This document shows positions 9,689 through 18,917 of a stretch of DNA of 64,000 nt, one piece after another. The position numbers were made by a program, and so were the translations under genes. Source of the stretch: G965230065 sp965230065 (GTDB lineage: Bacteria; Bacteroidota; Bacteroidia; Cytophagales; Cyclobacteriaceae). A model generated the notes under the pieces. That model was not told the DNA's origin. It did not search any database and was given only the letters and a program-made list of their open reading frames with translations. The stretch spans positions 1 to 64,000 of the forward strand of contig OZ245942.1 in NCBI GenBank assembly GCA_965230065.1, read 5' to 3'. Positions within the stretch are counted from its first letter, which is position 1, and the number at the start of each line of letters is the position of its first letter.

Positions 9689-9708
9689 ACACAAAATATT
9701 TCAATTTG

Positions 9709-9748
9709 AAAGCCTCATCTGTTCTCGTTTCGGATGGGGCTTTTTTTC
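9709..9748 (+). terminator. rho-independent terminator
   Basis: AAAGCCTCATCTG and CGGATGGGGCTTT form a 13-base stem with a few mismatches, followed by a run of T. It ends the Nif3/coiled-coil operon. The rest of the gap to 9990 (about 240 bases) is AT-rich with no clear gene. Confidence 0.85.
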
Positions 9749-9989
9749 ATCCTGATAATCAATTTGATAAAGAATTATGTGTGATTCTTGAAAAAGTTAT
9801 ACGAATGATGGAAAAACCCCCACTCAATTCCCTGATTTTTTATACGGTACGACTGTTGATATAAAATGTACGATCGCACTTCTGAAATTTTTTCAAGAAA
9901 GTATTCTATTAACATTTTTATTGTTTTCTTATTTATTCGAGTAAAATTCTTATTTTAGTAAATTATTTTCGTCAATAAACCCATAAAGT

Positions 9990-10505
9990 GTGGCGTCTTA
10001 TCTAACGATACAACCCCTGGAGGATGGTGATAGTTTTCCCCGCTTAAAAGGAAAAACGTTATCAGGCCGTAAAGTACTTTTCCCAAAGCACGTTGAGGGT
10101 AAAATTTCAATACTGATTTTCTATTTCTACCAGGAGGCTCGTCCGCAAGTACAAAAGTGGTGTAGTAAACTCATGGAGAGTTACGGAAAGCGTAAAGATG
10201 TTGCCTGTTACGAAGTACTAATGGCTCGCGATTACGCCCGCCTATACGGTTTTATTTTTGACCATAAGCTGAAGCGGCTGATCCCCAGAAAGAGGCGTGA
10301 TAATGTGGTAACATATTATGGAAAGTTGGAAAAGTACTATTACCATTTCAATGTGAATAGTCTGACTGACTGCTATTTGTTTATGCTTGACAAAGCAGGA
10401 AAGGTCAGGCTATCTGCCGAAGGCCCCATGACTCAACATAAGAGGGATCAAATCAATGCTAAAATAGAGGAACTGTCTGCCCAGGATCAGTTGATGCCCG
10501 AATAA
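9990..10505 (+). CDS. ATP10-like / thioredoxin-fold protein without redox cysteines
   Basis: The 171-residue cytosolic protein starts at GTG (MASYLTIQPLEDGDSFPRL); no in-frame ATG fits better. The pattern FPRLKGKTLSGRKVLFP then KISILIFYFYQEARPQVQKW resembles the ATP10 family (a mitochondrial ATP-synthase assembly factor) and, more broadly, peroxiredoxin-like folds, but the CxxC motif is absent. This is pattern recognition, not a database match. It overlaps the convergent TonB receptor gene by 19 bases. Confidence 0.55.
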   Translation: MASYLTIQPLEDGDSFPRLKGKTLSGRKVLFPKHVEGKISILIFYFYQEARPQVQKWCSKLMESYGKRKDVACYEVLMARDYARLYGFIFDHKLKRLIPRKRRDNVVTYYGKLEKYYYHFNVNSLTDCYLFMLDKAGKVRLSAEGPMTQHKRDQINAKIEELSAQDQLMPE

Positions 10506-12604
10506 TCGTAACGGAATTTAATGCCCCCAAAATAATTCCTTTCCGCTGCCGGTTGAAAATACCTTCCTCCAAAGGCATTCAAGTCATTACCTAAACTATA
10601 CCGCTCATTCAATACATTATCAATGCCGGCAAATATTTCCATCTCAAAGTTACCGGAAAGTGCCACAATGTAACCTGCTTTCAGAGCTAATAAGTGATAT
10701 GGATCAGAATATACATCGTTGGCATCATTCAGTGGTATGGCATCGGTAAAGTTAAAAGTCCCCTGAAAATATCCTCCGAAAGCTGTTCGCACATCCACCG
10801 AAGTTACACTGATGTTGGGCGCAACCCCGGTAAGCTGGTTACCTGAAAAGTCTTCCCCTTCTTTTACGTAATTTTTGAAGTTAAAATCATGATAAGTATA
10901 GGCCGTTTGGATTTCAACCTGTTCAATCAATTGCCCCGGGTTATCCACCACAAACCAGGTGGCTGCCAACTCTATCCCCTTTTGGTCGGTATTGCCTGTA
11001 TTAGTAAATAAGACGGTACCCCGGTCCGATTCCTGCTGTACAATGGTTTCGTCCAGTTGAAAATAGAAAGCCGTCAGGTCAAAATTGAGCTTTCCGTTCA
11101 GTGTATTGCCACGCAGGCCAACTTCATAGTTTGTGCCCCGCTCAGGCTCTAAACCAAGGTTGATACTGCCTTCATTGGTTCGTACTTCCTCAATGGTAGG
11201 AGGAGAAAAACCATAGCTGATGCTGCCATGCAGGGCGATGTTGTTCTGGAATTTTTTTACCAACCCAATACGGGGCACCACAATGGGATCAAACTTTTTG
11301 ATGACCTGGTATGATGAGTCCAGGGCAACATCTACCAGCCGGTAAATGTCATATTTGAGGTAATTGTAGCTGGCACCTGCCGTAAGGTAGAAGTCTCCGG
11401 GCAGGTCAAACGCCGCGTTGGCAAAGGCAAAGGCCTGATGGGTGCGCAGTTCGTCGTCAAAATTCAAATCTCCAGGCTGGCCAAAATCATTTTCAAAATT
11501 ACGGGCTACATTGGTACCTATTTGTACTTCTCCACCAAATGTAAACCTGGTGTGTACTTCTCCTATGTTTGTATCATAATAAAAACGGGTACGCCCGCCA
11601 CCGCTTTGCTGGCTATCGCGTTTGTAGTCCAGGTTGAAGGGATTATTAAAAAAGGCCAGCTTGCCATAAATCGTAGTAAGGTTGTTAAAATTTTCACTGA
11701 ACTTGTACTCATGGGTAAACCCAAGCAAAAGCGATTTTTGTTTGATGCTGGCATTGGCATCCACACTGCCTAAAGCAAAAGGATTGCCCGGACGTGCCTG
11801 TGTGGGGTCTTCGTCAAACTGTTCCTGTGTTAAGCCTCCCGGAATCCCATAGTTCAGGTCAGAATACAACAAGTTCGCCGATACTTTTCTTTTTTCAGAA
11901 GTATTAAAAACACCGCCTATCTCTACCACATCACGGCGGAAAAAAGACTGCTCCCGGTAGCCATCGGCTTCCTGGTGGGCATATTTTACGGTAAGCTGTC
12001 GCTTTTCCGTAAAATCATTGATGGCAGCGGTATAGCGTTGCAAGCCAAACGAACCCAGGGTAATACCTGCTTTTACTTCTTTTTTATCTTCATTCCCCCT
12101 CATGCTGTTTATATTCAAGGCTCCTCCGGTACCAGCCCCGTAAATGCTACCTGCCGGTCCTTTGATTACCTCCACTTTTTCCATGTTCATCAGGTCCAGC
12201 AAATTGAAATAAGTAAGCCCCGAAGGCTCTGTAAAGGGAATGTTGTTCCAGTAGACTTTTACATTTCTTACACCAAAAGGTGCCCTGAGTGCAGAACCCC
12301 GGATGGCAATGCGGTAACTGCCCGGCGCCCGCTCTTCCATGCGCACACCTGGCAAAGTATTCATGGGCGCTACCAGGGAAGTTTCTCCATAAGCAGCAAT
12401 GGTCTGGTTGCTTAAAACACCTACAGCACCTGGTGTTTCCAGCAATTTTCGGTTGGCATCGTACCCGATTACCACAATTTCATTAAGGAGTTTGGTATCG
12501 GTGACTTCCAGGCTGTCGTTTTCGACAGATTGTGCCCATAAAGCGGTTGGGAACTGAAAAGAAATTAATAAAGCGACAAGGCTGAACAGGTAATAGTTTA
12601 TCAT
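10487..12604 (-). CDS. TonB-dependent outer-membrane receptor
   Basis: This protein of about 705 residues imports an iron chelate or other large ligand through the outer membrane, energised by TonB. The start is placed at 12604 (MINYYLFSLVALLISFQF), where a signal peptide begins; the frame runs 20 codons further upstream without signal character. The plug domain spans roughly residues 45-160 (ETPGAVGVLSNQTIAAYGET, then VKGPAGSIYGAGTGGALNI). The barrel follows and ends with the usual aromatic residues (GGIKFRYDYSGIN). It lacks the N-terminal carboxypeptidase-like domain of SusC and resembles FecA-type siderophore receptors. No SusD partner or anti-sigma pair is adjacent. Confidence 0.88.
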   Translation of the reverse strand: MINYYLFSLVALLISFQFPTALWAQSVENDSLEVTDTKLLNEIVVIGYDANRKLLETPGAVGVLSNQTIAAYGETSLVAPMNTLPGVRMEERAPGSYRIAIRGSALRAPFGVRNVKVYWNNIPFTEPSGLTYFNLLDLMNMEKVEVIKGPAGSIYGAGTGGALNINSMRGNEDKKEVKAGITLGSFGLQRYTAAINDFTEKRQLTVKYAHQEADGYREQSFFRRDVVEIGGVFNTSEKRKVSANLLYSDLNYGIPGGLTQEQFDEDPTQARPGNPFALGSVDANASIKQKSLLLGFTHEYKFSENFNNLTTIYGKLAFFNNPFNLDYKRDSQQSGGGRTRFYYDTNIGEVHTRFTFGGEVQIGTNVARNFENDFGQPGDLNFDDELRTHQAFAFANAAFDLPGDFYLTAGASYNYLKYDIYRLVDVALDSSYQVIKKFDPIVVPRIGLVKKFQNNIALHGSISYGFSPPTIEEVRTNEGSINLGLEPERGTNYEVGLRGNTLNGKLNFDLTAFYFQLDETIVQQESDRGTVLFTNTGNTDQKGIELAATWFVVDNPGQLIEQVEIQTAYTYHDFNFKNYVKEGEDFSGNQLTGVAPNISVTSVDVRTAFGGYFQGTFNFTDAIPLNDANDVYSDPYHLLALKAGYIVALSGNFEMEIFAGIDNVLNERYSLGNDLNAFGGRYFQPAAERNYFGGIKFRYDYSGIN

Positions 12605-12777
12605 GATATATGGTTTCCTTCTTATAGCGAAAAATAGTATGGCAAGGATACGAAAATGTGCCATTGTTTTTTACAAAAAAGTTAACCTTTTATATTCGAG
12701 TGTAAGGCATTTTGGTTTTTATTGAGTTTGATTGGCTTTCTAATTGCTAAAGCCTTAGATTAGTCATCAAAAATAGA

Positions 12778-13665
12778 ATGGCACTTGATGCAGATTTACA
12801 AGAAAAAAAGAATGACCTTTCAGAGTTTGTATTGCTTTCCAAAAGTATTCTTAATTACCTTCCAGCAGTTCTGACAAGCTACAAAGATAAAGGCCAGTAT
12901 AGAATTTATGTAAATGAGCAGGCTGGTGTTCGGAAGTTTATAAGACCGATAAATACCAACCTTTTTTTGCCAAACGCTGAAGAATTTGAAAATAAATACG
13001 GCCAGTTTTCTATTTTACTCAATAGAATAAAGAGTGGGGAAAGAGAATTTAATGGCGAAGAATTAGTGACAATAGATCAAACAATCTACACTTTGCAACA
13101 ATCAATTGGAGCAGGTTTTGATCTACTGCTTGAATCGAACAGTGCCAGAAAACACGTAGGGAATAGGTTTGAAGAACTTGTGAAATGTATTTTCACTGAG
13201 ATTGGGATAGCCAATAAGAAAACAGTTTTACAAATCCCCTATGAAACTGACGAGGGAACTAAGGTTTACAAATGTGAAAATGATCTCATTTTATCTCCTT
13301 TTGAAAAGGTCAAGTCAACTTCCAAATCGCTGGACAAGAATGAAATTGTCGTCTCTGTGAAAACTACTTCCAAAGATCGAATGAGCAAAATGTTTATTGA
13401 TAAAATGCTTCTGGAAAGGTTCGTAAAACACCGTCAAAAAGTAATCGGCATTTTCTTGAATGACGTACAGCGGAAGAAAGCAGATAACATAAGCTTCACT
13501 TTAGTTTCTGGCCTTTTTATGGTATATAGCAACTTTCTGACTGAACTGGAAGGTATTTACTATCTTGATCCTCCACCTAATGCGAAAAAAGAGCCGTATA
13601 GCAAATACATGAAATCTTTCTCTAATTTGATTACTTCGGATATTTGGAGACTGTTAGCCTCTTAA
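12778..13665 (+). CDS. predicted type II restriction endonuclease
   Basis: The 295-residue protein is convergent with a DNA methyltransferase and overlaps it by 12 bases, the classic arrangement of a type II system. A PD-(D/E)XK-like core can be read: E132 in GNRFEELV, D169 in CENDLILSP, and S193-V-K195 in EIVVSVKTTSKDR; the sVKTTSKDR block resembles that of several type II enzymes. No helicase or specificity domain is present. The target is expected to be the methyltransferase recognition site, which cannot be read from sequence. Assignment rests on context plus motif. Confidence 0.72.
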   Translation: MALDADLQEKKNDLSEFVLLSKSILNYLPAVLTSYKDKGQYRIYVNEQAGVRKFIRPINTNLFLPNAEEFENKYGQFSILLNRIKSGEREFNGEELVTIDQTIYTLQQSIGAGFDLLLESNSARKHVGNRFEELVKCIFTEIGIANKKTVLQIPYETDEGTKVYKCENDLILSPFEKVKSTSKSLDKNEIVVSVKTTSKDRMSKMFIDKMLLERFVKHRQKVIGIFLNDVQRKKADNISFTLVSGLFMVYSNFLTELEGIYYLDPPPNAKKEPYSKYMKSFSNLITSDIWRLLAS

Positions 13666-14730
13666 TTTCTTTCTTCTTTTTTGAGATTCTTTGGTGTCAA
13701 CCTCACTAACAATTCTTGACAAGTGCTCTTGGTCATTAAGTCGTTCTATAATGATTTTACAGTATTTAACTTCCTTTTCAACTCCTATCCACTTTCTTTT
13801 ATATGCTTCAGCAACAGCAAAAGTAGAACCAGAGCCACCAAAAGGGTCCAGTACTGTATCACCTATATTAGAAGAGGACAAAACAACTTTCCTTAATAAT
13901 TCTACTGGTTTTTGTGTTTCATGGGGATAACGCTCCCATGCACCATTCGAAATCGTGGGAATCTCAAGAACATCTTTAGGTTTTGCTCCGAGGGGGTGCG
14001 GTTCCCATATATATTTCTTCCCATTTTTCTTTCCGTTTGAATATTGAGATGATTCTGCTTGTGGGCGAGACGGATATTTTAGCGTATGCTCATTATATGG
14101 AATCCTGACCTCATCAATGTTAAATTTGAAATCCTTTGATTTGCGAAGATGAAGAATACTTTCATGGGATCTTCCCCAGTCATTGCCAAGGTTAGCCTTG
14201 TTTCGGTAAAACCAAACTAGCCATTTGCAGCCTTTAAATAAATGTGCAGATGCCCACTTTATGTCTGCCAATATTTCTGAAAAGCCACAGATATATATTG
14301 AACCTGTATTCTTTAATATCCTGCTTGCCTCAGTGATCCATTTTAAACTCCATTCCACATATTCTTTTTGAGATGAAAAAGAATCCCATTGGGCTTTTTT
14401 GATATTATAGGGTGGGTCTGCAAAAATCAGATCAACTGATCCCGGTTCAAGTGATTTCAAAAACTCTAATGAATCTGCATTGAATAATTGGCCCAATTGC
14501 GTTTGAAAGAAAGGGACGTAAGTGAGTGTAGAAGCAGGCTTATTTTGATGACATATTTCAAGTTGCATTTCTTCAACTAAGGCATCAACCTGATCTTCAC
14601 TATAAACACGATAGTTGTTTATGGGATGCCTCGAGCTTGTAAATTTACCCGATTTGTCCCACCGCCTTAATGTTTCTGAATTGACATTTAGCTTTTCAGC
14701 AGCTTCACTAACAGTAAGATATTTTGGCAT
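13654..14730 (-). CDS. DNA methyltransferase (N6-adenine/N4-cytosine, beta class) with N-terminal HTH
   Basis: This 358-residue protein has a MerR/excisionase-like winged helix at residues 1-55 (YLTVSEAAEKLNVNSETLRR), then a methyltransferase domain with DPPY at 105-108 and the SAM-binding DPFGGSG near residue 296. DPPY before FxGxG is the beta-class order. It modifies DNA to protect it from the convergent endonuclease. The fused HTH may help target recognition or repress its own promoter. Composition is AT-rich relative to flanking housekeeping genes, consistent with transfer. Confidence 0.9.
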   Translation of the reverse strand: MPKYLTVSEAAEKLNVNSETLRRWDKSGKFTSSRHPINNYRVYSEDQVDALVEEMQLEICHQNKPASTLTYVPFFQTQLGQLFNADSLEFLKSLEPGSVDLIFADPPYNIKKAQWDSFSSQKEYVEWSLKWITEASRILKNTGSIYICGFSEILADIKWASAHLFKGCKWLVWFYRNKANLGNDWGRSHESILHLRKSKDFKFNIDEVRIPYNEHTLKYPSRPQAESSQYSNGKKNGKKYIWEPHPLGAKPKDVLEIPTISNGAWERYPHETQKPVELLRKVVLSSSNIGDTVLDPFGGSGSTFAVAEAYKRKWIGVEKEVKYCKIIIERLNDQEHLSRIVSEVDTKESQKRRKKLRG

Positions 14731-14885
14731 AGCTAAGATTATATAACCTTATACAACATTACACAACAATATTAGTGAATTCAAAGTGAATATAAAAGCA
14801 CTTTAACTGTCATTTTCCTTAAAAATAGCTTTTGGTATTTGTTTAAATTAGTGAATGCATCGTATCTTGATGGCAAATAATAGGC

Positions 14886-16232
14886 ATGCCCTCTATGAAA
14901 AGGAAAGACTTTCTTAAAACATCTTCTGCACTGGTGGCTGGTAGTTTTTTAACGCCCTTGCTTTCGTGCGAACAACCGTCCAAAGCTACCCGTAAGAATT
15001 GGGCAGGGAACTATACCTACAAAGCTGAACAGCTGGATGCACCCAAAACGGTGGAAGAATTACAAGCGCTGATGCAGCAGGGCGGTGCAAAGAAGGCATT
15101 GGGCTCAAAGCATTGTTTCAATAACATTGCCGATAGTCCATCGCGCCAGATTTCCACCGAGCACTTCAACAAACTGATCTCCGTTGACAAAGCAGCCAAA
15201 ACCGTAACTGTAGAAGGAGGAATGCGATACGGTGAACTGGCACCCCTGTTGGATCAGCAAGGGTATGCCCTTCACAACCTGGCATCTTTGCCCCATATTT
15301 CCATTGCAGGCGCTTGTGCTACGGCTACGCATGGTTCGGGAGTGCAAAATGGTAACCTGGCCTCTGCGGTTACGGCTATTGAGCTGGTAACCCCCGCAGG
15401 AGAGATAGTAACTTTGCATAGAGGGAATGCCGACTTTTACGGAGCTGTGGTGAATTTGGGTGCACTGGGCATTGTAACCAAAATAACACTTGATATTCAG
15501 GACAATTACAAAGTGCAGCAAGAGATATTTCAAAATCTGCCACTTGCGTCTATTGAAAATTATTTTGATGAAATTATGTCCAGCGGTTACTCTGTGAGCT
15601 TATTTACCGACTGGCAGGATAAGAACATCAGCCAGGTATGGGTCAAAAGACGAGTGGACGAAGCCACAACCGCATTGGATAAGGAGTTGTTTGGTGCCAC
15701 CGCAGCTACGAAAAACCTGCACCCCATCACCCGGATTTCGGCAGTGAATTGCACCGAACAAATGGGCGTGGAAGGCTACTGGTATGAGCGCCTGCCCCAC
15801 TTTAAGATGGGATTTACGCCCAGCAGCGGGGAAGAATTGCAATCAGAATATTTTGTACCGAAAGCAAATGCGGTAGATGCTCTGCTGGCTCTGGAGAAGA
15901 AAGGGAACCAGATTTACCCTCAGCTGATGATTTCAGAGATCCGTACCATCGCGGCCGATGAGCTGTGGTTAAGCCCCTGCTACCAGCAGGATTGTGTGGC
16001 TTTTCATTTTACCTGGAAACAAAACTGGGAAGAAGTACGCAAACTCCTGCCCATGATAGAAGCGGAATTATCCCCATTTCAGGTGCGCCCTCACTGGGGG
16101 AAATTATTTACCCTCAACCCTGCTACCCTGCATGCCCGGTATGAAAAGATGAATGACTTTGTACAACTGGCACAAAAGTATGACCCTCAGGGAAGGTTCA
16201 AAAATGCTTACCTGGATTTGAATATTTACTAA
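14886..16232 (+). CDS. FAD-dependent alditol/aldonolactone oxidase-like lipoprotein
   Basis: The 448-residue enzyme of the VAO/PCMH flavoprotein fold probably oxidises a sugar alcohol or aldonolactone. It has an N-terminal signal with lipobox-like LLSC (Cys28). The FAD domain shows H76 in GSKHCFNNIADSP, the position used for covalent FAD in alditol oxidase, and AGACATATHGSGVQNG near residues 145-160. The C-terminal ALO domain contains the family signature RPHWGKLF. The ATG at 14886 is used, but the ATG three codons later is equally possible. It is a single gene. Confidence 0.85.
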   Translation: MPSMKRKDFLKTSSALVAGSFLTPLLSCEQPSKATRKNWAGNYTYKAEQLDAPKTVEELQALMQQGGAKKALGSKHCFNNIADSPSRQISTEHFNKLISVDKAAKTVTVEGGMRYGELAPLLDQQGYALHNLASLPHISIAGACATATHGSGVQNGNLASAVTAIELVTPAGEIVTLHRGNADFYGAVVNLGALGIVTKITLDIQDNYKVQQEIFQNLPLASIENYFDEIMSSGYSVSLFTDWQDKNISQVWVKRRVDEATTALDKELFGATAATKNLHPITRISAVNCTEQMGVEGYWYERLPHFKMGFTPSSGEELQSEYFVPKANAVDALLALEKKGNQIYPQLMISEIRTIAADELWLSPCYQQDCVAFHFTWKQNWEEVRKLLPMIEAELSPFQVRPHWGKLFTLNPATLHARYEKMNDFVQLAQKYDPQGRFKNAYLDLNIY

Positions 16233-16315
16233 TGGCTATATTGCAGATAAAATGCATATGTACTGTACGTGATGAGCGTATAAAAAGACCTTATACGTCC
16301 GTGCGGGACGATAGG

Positions 16316-16363
16316 ACGAAGCAATCTGTTACATTTGGGCATAAAAGCAACAGATTGCCGCTT
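16316..16363. repeat. REP-like hairpin in intergenic region
   Basis: GCAATCTGTT (16321-16330) pairs exactly with AACAGATTGC (16349-16358), and pairing extends to CGAAG/CTTCG across a two-base bulge. Together with the downstream CTGCAATGACG it resembles the dispersed GCAATCTG/CAATGACG intergenic repeats seen in many Bacteroidota genomes. The surrounding 16233-16456 shows no convincing gene. Confidence 0.5.
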
Positions 16364-16456
16364 CGGCGGTCCGATTCTCTCTGCTCTGCAATGACGGCAG
16401 ATTTGGATGCTAATCAGATACTATGCACTTTATTAAATTGTTAGCACACATTTTAA

Positions 16457-18625
16457 ATGAAGCTCCGAACAAAAAATAATACAACGATTCAATATATTTT
16501 GGTGTCAAATGGTTCACCAATTATTACCACTATTCTTCCTCCAGAAGTCTTTGAAAGTGACGTTGTAGATTTTATAAAAAGTTGTCCTGTAGATATAATT
16601 CAATTGATAGATTCTGTTGACTTTTTAGAATTATATCTGAGAAATGCATGGAGTTTTGGATATGATTTCAGTGTGTTTAATATTAAAGATTTTGATTTTT
16701 TAGAGCCCCTAATAAACTCAAGTCCACAAATACAATTATTCTTTTTGGATGGATCATCCAAAGAGCACAAAAAGTTATACGAAAAGCTAAATAATGATAA
16801 ATCGATTATTCGATATTTTCACTTTTACAATTCTGAAAATGGAATTAATTCTGAAAATGGATTAATAGTTTCACCAATCCACTTCATTGAAACTATTATT
16901 AATCAACAAGAAGAGATACTTAATTACTTAAAATTTAAAGGTGTTCAAATAAATCCATCTGTTTTTATTGGACATAAAGAGTTTCATGAATTTTATTATT
17001 TTGTACCAACCCGAACTAACTTTTTTTTAATCAATAGGATAATTGGAAATTTTGGTTATTGTGAATCAGATTTAACTCTTGAACAGAGAGAAGAAAAACA
17101 TATTGAAGAAACGTCAAAAGCTCTTAAAGCTCAACATTCATTTGAACGACAGAAATTATTTATTAATCAAGTAAAAAAAATAGATTACTACTTTAATATT
17201 GCAATAAGAGAAAAGATTCTAAATCCTACTAGTTCAATTTCCCCTTATTTGCCATCTCTTATTTTGGTTGTTCCATTTCATAATCCAGACTTAAAAGAAA
17301 TATACGGAGATAAAAATCTGACAGATTTATTGCAAGTAGAACAAACCGAAAACTATATCAATTTAGCTGATACTAAACAAGGGTTTAGAATGACAACAGC
17401 GGGAATGGAAATTCAACGAAAAAGAATAAAATACCTTGATGATATTTCTTTCTTGCATTCATCATTTTCTTTCAGTCCAACAATTAGATTACCGTTGAAG
17501 GGTAAATCACTTTATAGAGAATTGTCGTTCTTCAGACCGAGCTCTTTTCCCAATATCAGCATTCACAAAAACCGTAGAAAGCTAAAAAAGACTATTTACA
17601 TGTTTGGGAAAGCATTAAAAGAAAAAACTATCTCTTTTGAATTAGAAAATTTGATAAAAAGGAGAAATGGTCAAATTATAGCAATATCAGACTTACCCAT
17701 TGAATGGACATTAATTGATGGAATTCCATTATCATTTACACATGACATCTGTCGTCTCCCTGAAACATCTTTACATGGATTGATGTCATTTTACACTTAT
17801 AATCAAGTTTCAGAGTACTCTGTTCCAGAAGATATTCTTAAAAAGACGCTTATTATTTTAGGTTCAAATGAGTCATCATTTAAAAAATGGCACGAACAAG
17901 TCTATGAATTATCGAAGAGGGATGGATTTTCAATTGTTCAATGTAATTGTTTAAATGATGTTAAACAGGCAATTGATAAGTTAAAACCTGATTTTCTAAT
18001 ATTCGATTGTCATGGAGGGTATGATGATACAACTCGTTCTTCGTATTTATTAATTGGCGATGAGATTCTCGATGGAAATTATGTTGTAAAGAATCAAATA
18101 TCAGCTCCGATAATCTTTCTTTCGGCATGTGGCACTGCACCAACATATGGTACAATGAATCCAATAGCAAATGCATTTTTTGAATCTGGTGCAATATCAG
18201 TCACATCAACATTTTTGCCTATTGATGTTGATACAGGTTCAATATTATATTTGCGAGTTTTAAATAATTTGAGTTATGCAGCAAATCATGTTATTCACAA
18301 AAATTGGTTAGAATTTATTTGTCACCTAATAAGAACCTCCTCGATAAATGAAGCTTATCGTCTTGCATTAAATAAAGACCCGAGTATTGAAAGTAATGAT
18401 TACTTTGTGTCCAATGTAACTGCATTAACCGAATCTTTGGTTTTCTCAAAAAGAAGAGAGCTTTATAAAACAATTAATAATAAAATATCATCAATGACAA
18501 ATGTTAAAAGGGAATATTATTCAGAGGTTGTTCCTGAATATTTGTTATACACTAATTTAGGCAGAGGAGACTTGATTTTATTTGATAAATGGAAAGAAGA
18601 CTATTTAAAGAAAAACGTTTGCTAA
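16457..18625 (+). CDS. CHAT-domain (caspase-like) cysteine protease, candidate defence effector
   Basis: The 722-residue protein has a C-terminal CHAT peptidase domain (about residues 455-680) with the predicted dyad H519 in FDCHGGYD and C558 in LSACGTA, spaced as expected for clan CD proteases; SDLPIEWTLIDGIPLSFTHD just before it also fits CHAT proteins. The first 400 residues are not recognised and could be a sensor. No signal peptide is visible, so it should act in the cytoplasm. The gene is strikingly AT-rich compared with its neighbours. It is flanked by integron-like recombination sequences (GTTAGCA just upstream, TGCTAAC at the stop), suggesting a captured cassette. The target protein is unknown. 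Confidence 0.78.
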   Translation: MKLRTKNNTTIQYILVSNGSPIITTILPPEVFESDVVDFIKSCPVDIIQLIDSVDFLELYLRNAWSFGYDFSVFNIKDFDFLEPLINSSPQIQLFFLDGSSKEHKKLYEKLNNDKSIIRYFHFYNSENGINSENGLIVSPIHFIETIINQQEEILNYLKFKGVQINPSVFIGHKEFHEFYYFVPTRTNFFLINRIIGNFGYCESDLTLEQREEKHIEETSKALKAQHSFERQKLFINQVKKIDYYFNIAIREKILNPTSSISPYLPSLILVVPFHNPDLKEIYGDKNLTDLLQVEQTENYINLADTKQGFRMTTAGMEIQRKRIKYLDDISFLHSSFSFSPTIRLPLKGKSLYRELSFFRPSSFPNISIHKNRRKLKKTIYMFGKALKEKTISFELENLIKRRNGQIIAISDLPIEWTLIDGIPLSFTHDICRLPETSLHGLMSFYTYNQVSEYSVPEDILKKTLIILGSNESSFKKWHEQVYELSKRDGFSIVQCNCLNDVKQAIDKLKPDFLIFDCHGGYDDTTRSSYLLIGDEILDGNYVVKNQISAPIIFLSACGTAPTYGTMNPIANAFFESGAISVTSTFLPIDVDTGSILYLRVLNNLSYAANHVIHKNWLEFICHLIRTSSINEAYRLALNKDPSIESNDYFVSNVTALTESLVFSKRRELYKTINNKISSMTNVKREYYSEVVPEYLLYTNLGRGDLILFDKWKEDYLKKNVC

Positions 18626-18751
18626 CATTTTGTATAAGTAATGGTAGGGGAAGTACTAAATTTCAAACTTTTTAGCCCGCTCAAACTTCATTACGGTTTG
18701 ATAGGAAAGTGTCACGCAATCTGCCCCTACTCATACAATTTACCGTTGTGC
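18620..18751 (+). other. attC-like (integron cassette) recombination site
   Basis: TGCTAAC (18620-18626) overlaps the CHAT stop codon and is complementary to GTTAGCA at 16440-16446 just before that gene, as expected for the split simple site of a gene cassette. The far end is GTTGTGC (18745-18751). Inner arms TTGTATAAG with TAGGGG and CCCCTA with CTCATACAA pair with a few extrahelical bases, the hallmark of attC. The total is 132 bases, within the attC size range. No integrase is in the window, and the GTTGTGC core deviates from GTTRRRY. Confidence 0.5.
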
Positions 18752-18770
18752 TTAATATAAAAGAGCCGAA

Positions 18771-18878
18771 ATGACAGTAACCTATGACAAGTACTATCAG
18801 ACAGAAAACTTATTCGGAGAACCATATCTCGAATTGATAGAGTTTTTAGCTAAATATCCTAAAAAAGCTACTCACTAA
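18771..18878 (+). pseudogene. N-terminal remnant of a SAM-dependent methyltransferase
   Basis: A 35-codon frame (MTVTYDKYYQTENLFGEPYL onward) looks like the first residues of a class I methyltransferase of the type that continues into a glycine-rich SAM motif; here it stops just before that motif should begin. It lies directly after the attC-like site, so it may be the start of a second cassette that lost its body. The last codons form the left arm of a terminator hairpin. Identification is from memory of the family. Confidence 0.5.
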
Positions 18879-18896
18879 CAAAAGGAGTAGCTTTTT
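18862..18896. terminator. perfect 12-bp terminator hairpin
   Basis: AAAAAGCTACTC (18862-18873) pairs perfectly with GAGTAGCTTTTT (18885-18896). A-run and T-run on either side let it work in both directions; on the minus strand it would end the acetyltransferase transcript. Confidence 0.8.
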
Positions 18897-18917
18897 CAAT
18901 GAATAATAACTTTTTTC

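Noticed and set aside
16232..16444. 70-codon plus-strand frame after the flavoprotein gene
   Set aside because: It runs through a REP-like hairpin, has no protein-like pattern, and starts on the stop of the preceding gene by chance.
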